DNA of 64,000 bases from Acanthaster planci (lineage: Eukaryota; Echinodermata; Asteroidea; Valvatida; Acanthasteridae): assembly GCF_001949145.1 (NCBI RefSeq), contig NW_019091538.1, positions 119,815-183,814 of the forward strand. The letters are read 5' to 3'. The position numbers and the translations under genes are program-made. Positions 57,536 to 64,000 of this stretch are shown piece after piece; position 1 is the stretch's first letter, and the number at the start of each line of letters is the position of its first letter. Below the pieces are notes generated by a model, which was given only the letters and a program-made list of their open reading frames with translations, was not told the DNA's origin and did not search any database.

Positions 57536-58588
57536 ACAAGCCCCCGTACCCCCAACATCCCTCAAAAGAGAATCTATAATCTACTTTAATCGAGACCACA
57601 GGCACTTACCAATTCACATACAGTTTGTGGAGAGAGGAAGCTTTTCCTTTACTAAGATCCCCAAAAGACGTAATGTTTCACAGGAGTCGGATTTGCTGCA
57701 ACATTTGGGTGTTTCTTGAACAATTTGGCAGTCAGCCAGTTGAGATTCAAACAGTTGTTATTGAGATCATTCAATAACAAAGCACCTGAAGTCCTCCCAA
57801 CACCAGCTTGAATATGTTCAGTGTATGCGAGTCTGCATAAAGGCTGCTCTGATAGGATCGACATCACATGAACGTGTTGCTGTCCTTGAATGACCTACAG
57901 TGTGCTTAATTATGTGCATGCAGTGTTGGAATACTCAACTGGCTCAGTGAGCATGATTCAATATGTACCTCTCTCTCTCCGGAAGAATACTTAGGAAAAT
58001 AAGCTGTTGGATGCCAATTATTAAAGAAAGGACCTCTCTGTGATGTCCACCTGATGCCTAATTTACTTGGATCACTGTACCCCCAATCTTGACTTACCAT
58101 TGTATAAGTGCCAACGCAAACCTGTCTGTCAGATGAACAGTTGACTGTGACTTCAGATGACGCTGCGGAATTGTCACCCATTTGGTTCATCCCAAGTTAT
58201 TCCTAGGAGAAGCCACTGCAACTTGTGTTGTTACAGGGCTTATTTATTGGGGGGGTATTAAATGTAATTTGATTTGAGAAAATCAAGATCTGAGTTGCTT
58301 TGGGCTCTTCACATAAGTTTGACCACAGTATTTCTTTTTCACGTTGGTAGTTTTGAGTACTAAAGTCATTTAATGACGAATAATTTAAGAACAAATCAGA
58401 CTGCTATTCTTCATCACTACTGTGTTAAATTATGAACACCTGTAGAGAAATAAATCAGTTTCGTGGAATTGGAATTTTATAGAGGTGTTGGATTGGTTGT
58501 GACTCTTTATTCTTGTTTTCATCAGGAAAAAATTTCAAAGAACATTGTGAAAATCACGGGTAAATGGAATATTTTGAAGACCTAGTAT
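57536..58588. other. EMC3 3' UTR
   Basis: No coding exon is seen. A canonical AATAAA at 58449-58454 is the first convincing poly(A) signal downstream of the EMC3 stop codon, giving a 3' UTR of about 0.9 kb. Confidence 0.5.
58449..58454 (+). terminator. Poly(A) signal of EMC3
   Basis: AATAAA about 915 bases after the EMC3 stop. The hAT-like element at 58589 lies just beyond it. Confidence 0.45.
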
Positions 58589-58766
58589 CAGTGTTGCATT
58601 CGAGTCCATCACAAGTCCATCGTAAGTCGTTCAGTCTTGAGCCAATTTACAGGCTATTCAAATGAGCTTTGACCAAAGCATTCCTTTGTCATTGTTCACC
58701 CTGTTACTTATGACTGGCCTTGTGACGGCACTTGTCATGTTTGTGATGGACTCGAATACAACACTG
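58589..58766. mobile_element. hAT-like MITE, 178 bp, with 8-bp target duplication
   Basis: The termini CAGTGTTGCATTCGAGTCCA (left) and CAGTGTTGTATTCGAGTCCA (right, reversed) differ at one of the first 20 bases, and the match extends through TCACAA. The flanks CCTAGTAT and CCCAGTAT are a 7/8 match. Non-coding. A second member lies at 54623-54760. Confidence 0.8.
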
Positions 58767-59850
58767 CCCAGTATTGAGGCAAATGGCGCAAACTTTTGTG
58801 GAAGTTTTGCAGCTGTATTATTTCGTGGGCGTGGTGTTCTGCATGTACAGAAACTTGGGTGTGGGGTCGATCGGAAGGTGAAGTGTATTGTGAAGCGCCC
58901 CCTCTATTGGCCACCTTTACAGCACTGGTGTCGTGTAGTAGTGATCGGACTTGGATAATAACTGGTCCCCTGCGTTCTGGTGCTGGTTAAAGATGCTACA
59001 CGTGCAGTTTGCCTGCGGTGTACTGTATGCAGTGTTAGTGCAGTGTGGTCAGAGGTTGAAGCCAAGTGAGACCCAAAATTGTGGCATGCATGAAAATTCA
59101 CGGATTTTTGTAGTGCCTCAAGGTAAGTCTTAATATTGGCCAGCTTATGTAAAACTTGCCCTTGCTAGGAATCAGTTAAATATTATTCTGTATTCTGTAG
59201 TGCAGTGTGGGGCCTGCGATCCGACGTTCGTGGGAGCGCAGAGCGGGGTAGTCCGAGTAACTTCAAACTTGGACCCGAAAAATCGTCTTTTTTTAACATT
59301 GGGACATGGTTGGGCGATCGTAGAGTCCAAGTACCTTCCGTAGGCTTTTTCTCCCATTAATTTATTTCATTCAAAATTGCTCGTACCCCGAATCAAAACC
59401 CTCCGAATTCACCTCCAAAATAGTCCTTAAACTGCATGTCGAATGCGTCCAGCTTGGGATCAAGTGAGAATCGGAGATTCCAATAATAATGATAAGATTT
59501 ACTCACATTTAAATTCAGCCATTTCTTCCTTTCAAATACCCCAAAAGATTTTAAGGTTTTTAACGTGATTTTTTTGAAGTAATCTTTAAATTTTTTTAAA
59601 GTGATTTGAATCATGATTTAAATCAGTGATTAAATCAAACAACCTTGCTTAGGAATGTCCAGTGAAAGTTTGCTGCATGTACATGCACATTTATCTGGAA
59701 AAGAGTTCCATATATTCGGAAAACACTTATTTTCCCTCAATTATGCACTTCTCTAAAAAAAAAGACCAAATCAGCTTTTCTTTAAAGTGCTTTATTGTAG
59801 ATCATAATATGGATCACACAAACTTTTTAACTTGTTTTCTTATTTTGCAG
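58767..59850. other. TRMT10C upstream region with a possible non-coding first exon
   Basis: A strong donor CAAG|GTAAGT sits at 59123 and a strong acceptor TTATTTTGCAG ends at 59850. A 5' UTR exon ending at 59122 and spliced to the coding exon is therefore likely. A GATTTAAATCATGATTT-type repeat lies at about 59590-59640. Confidence 0.45.
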
Positions 59851-59896
59851 GATTTGCCTCACACGTTTCGATAGCATAAAAGCGTGTACATCAAAG

Positions 59897-61432
59897 ATGT
59901 TTCTACTATTATGGAGCCGGAGAGGTTTCATGAGGCCAACCAACTTATTCTTTGGCAGGAGTCCAAAGAGAGTGGATAGCCACCTCCCTGTGCTTGCAAA
60001 GAAAGTTAACTTGAGTCGTCAAAACTGTCTGCGTTCTATGTCCCAACAGTTAAACAAGTCACAGTTGGGGAAACATCCTTGCCGGCTGAGCCAACTTGCT
60101 GACTGCAGCAAAACACATGTGTGCAGATGCAGTACTTTGAATCATTCAGAACTAGATGATGCCTTGAGATCACGAGGGGCAACGACTACAGAGGATGGTG
60201 AGATTAAGGAAAAAGAGGACACGGATGATGGATTGGCTCGCATCAAGGCGGCCAAGTTGGAGATTGAGGTGATGCAGAGCTCAGGGTCTCCGGTGCCAGA
60301 CTCTATCAACGAGTTTGACTTGGATTACTTCAGCGCGCTTACCTCCAAGAGGTCCCGTAAGAGGTTCCTGGCATTCCTGTACAAGAAGCAGATGCAGCGC
60401 TTGAAGGACAAGGAGAAGCGGAGGCTGGCCAGGGAGGCGAAGGAGGCAGAAGCTCCGAAGGCTGAGGAAGACATGGACCTACCACTGAAGAACCGGCTCT
60501 TCTTGCAACTCCAGCAGCAGAGTGTCCTCCAGTTCGACCACTGGCACCTGGCTGCAGGGATGAAGTTTGGCCCCAAGTTGGTCTACGACTTCAGCTATGA
60601 GGAGCACATGAGGCGGCCGGAGATCATCAGCCTGGTCAATCAGCTGATGCTGGGGGTGAGTGCCAACAAACTCGCCAGGGACCCCTTTGACATCCACTGG
60701 ATGGGATTGCAGGAAGGCAGCGCAACGATGCGGGAGATCAAGAGGATGCTGGGGGAATCTTTCAACTCCGTCATGGTCAACATCACCGACAAGCAAGTCC
60801 AGGACGTCTTTCCCATGGAGGACATTGTGTACCTCACTGCCGATTCCCCCAACATCATGAGATCCTACGACCCGAACAAAGTCTACATCATCGGTGCCTT
60901 AGTTGACAGTCATAAAATCCTCCGAGGCGTGTCCTTTGCCAAAGCTAAGCGGCTTGACCTGGCTCATGCCCGCCTCCCGTTGGACCTTTTCCTGAAATGG
61001 AGCTCGGGGGGTAAGAATCTGACCCTGGATCAAATGATCCAGATCCTAATTGAGCTTAACACCTCGGGGGATTGGGTCAAAGCTCTTAACCACGTCCCAG
61101 TGCGGAAACACACCGGACTGAAATCGGAACAAACTTTGGAGCAATTCGATCCCAAGAATCATGAGCAGAGGACATTTGAGAAAAGTCCCCCACAAGAAGA
61201 GGTGAGGTTCGCTTTTAGTCGAGCCACTCATTCTCGTAAATGGCCAGTACTGGAAGAACCAACGCTCAGCCACTCAAAGAGAAGAAGCAGCTTCTCAATG
61301 AGGCAGAGAGTGAGACAGATCATTGATAAGGAAGAAGATGATCCATCGAATGAGACGGTATTCAGCGCGTCTGGAGGGTACAGATATCATCAGACCAGTT
61401 CCAACAAAGATAGACAGTGGTTTGAAGACTGA
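59897..61432 (+). CDS. TRMT10C: TRMT10C, mitochondrial ribonuclease P protein 1 / tRNA m1R9 methyltransferase
   Basis: Subunit of the protein-only mitochondrial RNase P; with its dehydrogenase partner it methylates purine 9 of mitochondrial tRNAs. The 511-residue CDS lies in one exon whose acceptor is at 59850. The N-terminus (MFLLLWSRRGFMRP..) is Arg-rich without acidic residues, as for a matrix targeting peptide. Residues about 150-195 are a Lys/Arg/Glu-rich helix (FLAFLYKKQMQRLKDKEK). The SPOUT methyltransferase core follows, with YLTADSPNIM at about 310, YIIGALVD, KAKRLDLAHARLPLD, KNLTLDQMI at about 372 and VPVRKHTGL at about 400-408. Human TRMT10C (403 residues) ends about 20 residues after that motif; here about 100 polar residues follow. 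The frame is open back to the acceptor, so a start in an upstream exon is not excluded. Confidence 0.92.
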   Translation: MFLLLWSRRGFMRPTNLFFGRSPKRVDSHLPVLAKKVNLSRQNCLRSMSQQLNKSQLGKHPCRLSQLADCSKTHVCRCSTLNHSELDDALRSRGATTTEDGEIKEKEDTDDGLARIKAAKLEIEVMQSSGSPVPDSINEFDLDYFSALTSKRSRKRFLAFLYKKQMQRLKDKEKRRLAREAKEAEAPKAEEDMDLPLKNRLFLQLQQQSVLQFDHWHLAAGMKFGPKLVYDFSYEEHMRRPEIISLVNQLMLGVSANKLARDPFDIHWMGLQEGSATMREIKRMLGESFNSVMVNITDKQVQDVFPMEDIVYLTADSPNIMRSYDPNKVYIIGALVDSHKILRGVSFAKAKRLDLAHARLPLDLFLKWSSGGKNLTLDQMIQILIELNTSGDWVKALNHVPVRKHTGLKSEQTLEQFDPKNHEQRTFEKSPPQEEVRFAFSRATHSRKWPVLEEPTLSHSKRRSSFSMRQRVRQIIDKEEDDPSNETVFSASGGYRYHQTSSNKDRQWFED

Positions 61433-63615
61433 GTAATGGAATCAAGGACATGAACTCAATCAATCCATAAACTGCAGGCTTCCGGTCAGCAAGGATGACC
61501 TGATAATGTGTTGATTCACTTTGGAATTTTTAACCATATGCTGCCAGGTTCTTTTAAAAATGCAGTGCCTACATACTGTATGGGCGATTTTCAAGATTTT
61601 CCGTTTTCTAATTCCTCAAGAATTCATAATTTCATTTAATGGACGTTTACACCCACATGAAAGACTGCTTGGTGTCTACTCTTATCTGACATGCAACCTC
61701 CATTGACGTCCAAGTATTTCAGCCAGGCCTGCCGGCCTGTAAAGAGAGCTCAGAATTGCAAGTGTTACGTGTTCCCAACGAATGCCAGTGGCTTCTTTTC
61801 AAACAAGGCTGGATTTGCGTGCAGCGGTACTGTATCGCTCATCGATGGGGAGCTGGAGCAGTTTTGTCCGCGGTGCTAATCCACGGGCGGGCTAAGCCAA
61901 AAACAGTGGTATGCTGTATCAAAACAGTGATGGATTACCTCCAATAAATGCAAGCTTAAAAATGATGGCAATTCCTAGCAACAAGTCTTTTATTCCGAGT
62001 ACAGTCTTTGTTACAAGGCCCAGCTCTTTTGTCCGATTTCGGGCACCCCAGCTACGCATACAAACCCAAAGTACCCGAAACCGGGCTCCCCCGCGGCATA
62101 TGGTTAAGACAATTTAGAGAGCTTTTATGATGGGTGAATTCAATAAGGGTTGAGAGGTCCCATGTTTAGGACATCATAGTATCCTGGTTACATGTATATT
62201 TATTGCACAAATAAATTGCAGATGGTAGTAAACCGTTTGAGTAGCATCAGTGCAACAAGTCCAAAACTTTGTCGTGTACACAAATATTTGTCAAAGAATG
62301 CACTCTCACATGGACTTCTAGTAAAAACCTAAACAATGAAGGTGTGCCATCAACCAATATCAATACTTGAAAAGTTCTTTTCAGTGTGGCTGGAAAATTT
62401 TTGAGGCATTCGATTGTGTTCAATAAATATTATACTGTAATAGATAAAGTGACTTTTTGCTATCCGTCAAGGTAGGCCTATTGAATGAGTATGCAAGTGA
62501 TATACATTTCAACAGAAAAACCGAAGGTGCCTTTACTTCATTTGCTAATTTGATTCCAGTCAAAGGCAGATCCCAGGGAGGGGCAATGGAGGGTATGCCC
62601 CCTCCCCCCAGAAAGTGTCTAGAGAAATGGGGGAGGGGGGATATTTAGAGAAAAGCAATTTTTGGCTGACATGTAAAATGTTTTTTATTTAATTTCCTCT
62701 TGAAAAAAATGTACAAAGCCCAAAATGTTGCCTCACCCCTCTGAAATTTCTTAAACAAGGTTTCATGAAAAAAAAGTCAAAATTTTTGGGGCCCCCTAAT
62801 ATGATCACAAATTGGTCGGGGGGTCTGCTGTTGACCCTACAGCCCCCACCAGGTCACAGTTTTTGTGGTCGTCACGCACTTCGCTCTTTGGGAGAGTAAA
62901 GCTCGCTGACTCCATAGATTTGGTGGTAGGCTAACCATTGCTCTTTTGGACACTTCAATATCTCATTCAATTTATCACTGGAGACATCACATCTAGACAT
63001 CACAGACCAGACTCAAGACTAGTCGCCATGAGACCAGTCGCTGGCCCTGGAATGCTTTTGTTGCAATTTATTTGAGTACATGTAGCTTGTTATTTGAATT
63101 CAGCCTGGAGGTATTTTGTTTGATGTTGATGCATCTTCCACCCATTAAAATGGGGCATTGAAAAACTTCCAAAACTAAATTATCCCCAGGTGAGAAGTAC
63201 CTACACCTGTTTTCATGGAATGGAAATATAAATTATGAGTTTTTTCTTGTTATAGAAATAGAAAAGATAACATCAAGCCAATCTTTTACTTCGGCAGTTT
63301 ACATTTATGCTGTCTAAATGAGAATTATAGTTTGGGAAAACCAAGATTTCGGCTTGAATTGTTTTTTCATACACAATATATTTCCATGATCAGCCCCCTC
63401 GTGCATAGAGTTTTATATTACTAAGTATCACGAGAGGGCGCTCTCAAATGGTGGGAAAAAAATCCGTTGCAGCAAACAGCCGTCCATTAAAATAGAAAAG
63501 CAATACCGAGAAAATTAAACATGGCGACTCGTGGTTAGCCGGTTGGTAATTTGGGGGATCGTCATCGGTCCAGAATTTCTATTTAGTTGTCTTCGTTGTA
63601 ACAATCTTTTCCAAA
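61433..63615. other. TRMT10C 3' UTR and BICD upstream region
   Basis: AATAAA signals occur at 61943-61948, 62210-62215 and 62422-62427, and any of them could end the TRMT10C transcript. A low-complexity G/C-run segment lies at about 62574-62640 and 62800-62860. The BICD promoter and 5' UTR should lie in the last few hundred bases. No other exon is seen. Confidence 0.5.
62210..62215 (+). terminator. Candidate poly(A) signal of TRMT10C
   Basis: AATAAA about 780 bases after the stop. Alternatives lie at 61943 and 62422. Sequence alone does not say which is used. Confidence 0.35.
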
Positions 63616-63831
63616 ATGTCTGACTCCGACGAGTTTCCAGAGACCATTGATGAACTCCGGGTGGAAATTGAACGTCTGAAGGATGAATTAAACCTCGCAA
63701 GTCAAGAGAAAATCCAGGCGGCCGAATATGGGTTGGTTGTGTTGGAAGAGAAACAGGCGTTAAAACAACAGTTCGAAGAACTGGAAGTGTTGTATGAAAC
63801 CTCCAAGACGGAACTTCAACTGGCCAAAGAG
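63616..63831 (+). CDS. BICD: Bicaudal-D dynein adaptor, first coding exon (partial gene)
   Basis: Coiled-coil adaptor that links dynein-dynactin to cargo. The 72-codon exon starts MSDSDEFPETIDELRVEIER and ends QLAKE, followed by a GTGACG donor at 63832 in phase 0. The stretch EKIQAAEYGLVVLEEKQAL..QFEELE is nearly identical to vertebrate BICD1/2. It contains the AAEYGL CC1 box that binds the dynein light intermediate chain. The rest of the gene lies beyond the window. The first Met matches the short acidic N-terminus of the family. Confidence 0.93.
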
Positions 63832-64000
63832 GTGACGTGCACTGATTTTTGTAATGCATTTCCTGTCATTGGGTAAGAGTTCGGAGCCAAGAGTTCCATA
63901 GGCCTCCGAACATCACAAATTTTTCCCTGCATAAGGCTTTAGGGCCTAGCCTAGCCCAGGTTGGCAGGTTAGATGTTGTCTTCATTTCATTACAACAACG
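63832..64000 (+). other. BICD: Start of BICD intron 1
   Basis: Intronic sequence after the GTGACG donor. The frame stays open for only 14 more codons, and no second exon begins before the window ends. Confidence 0.7.

Noticed and set aside
60325-60858. Antisense ORFs of 72-105 codons over TRMT10C
   Set aside because: They are shadows of a GC-richer coding exon on the opposite strand.
62570-62860. G-run/C-run segment as a G-quadruplex regulatory site
   Set aside because: The runs are interrupted and look like a low-complexity repeat. No promoter or gene feature supports a role.

Overview
This is a stretch of animal nuclear DNA. Its genes are split into many small exons with GT-AG introns of about 0.1 to 3 kb, it is AT-rich between exons, and it is crowded with short inverted-repeat transposons. 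It is draft assembly, with one 825-base N gap and two isolated Ns. The protein families (SUR-type ABCC, CLN3, EMC3, TRMT10C, Bicaudal-D) are metazoan. The repeat content, including a foldback element built from short tandem repeats as known from sea urchin TU elements, suggests a marine invertebrate deuterostome, most likely an echinoderm. That placement is inference from reading alone.

Layout. 1-104: a possible last coding piece of an unidentified + strand gene. 1718-23627 (- strand): a complete 31-exon sulfonylurea-receptor-like ABC transporter (ABCC8/9 type). I could follow it exon by exon into one continuous 1568-codon frame with all NBD motifs present. 24900-34407 and 36926-46060 (both - strand): two complete tandem CLN3 (battenin) genes, each of 13 exons with identical intron phases. 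45880-49672: the first exon and upstream DNA of the second CLN3 gene occur twice in a row, each copy starting right after a single N; this looks like two alleles placed in tandem by the assembler. 50084-57535 (+): EMC3, with one internal exon lost in the N gap. 59897-61432 (+): TRMT10C (mitochondrial RNase P subunit 1), with its coding region in one exon. 63616-63831 (+): first coding exon of Bicaudal-D, continuing beyond the window.

The genes do not form a pathway. The proteins act at the plasma membrane or K-ATP channel (SUR), late endosome or lysosome (CLN3), ER membrane (EMC3), mitochondrial matrix (TRMT10C) and dynein transport (BICD). CLN3-2 and EMC3 are divergently arranged and may share a promoter region.

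Introns and intergenic DNA carry at least a dozen non-autonomous DNA transposons. They include hAT-like elements with near-perfect 8-bp target duplications, a pogo/Tigger-like element flanked by TA, foldback hairpins present in pairs, and several minisatellites. I found no tRNA, rRNA, CRISPR array or reverse transcriptase, and no convincing evidence of a wholly new system. The most interesting items are the tandem CLN3 pair with diverged sorting signals, the haplotype-like duplication at its promoter, and the TU-like foldback element.
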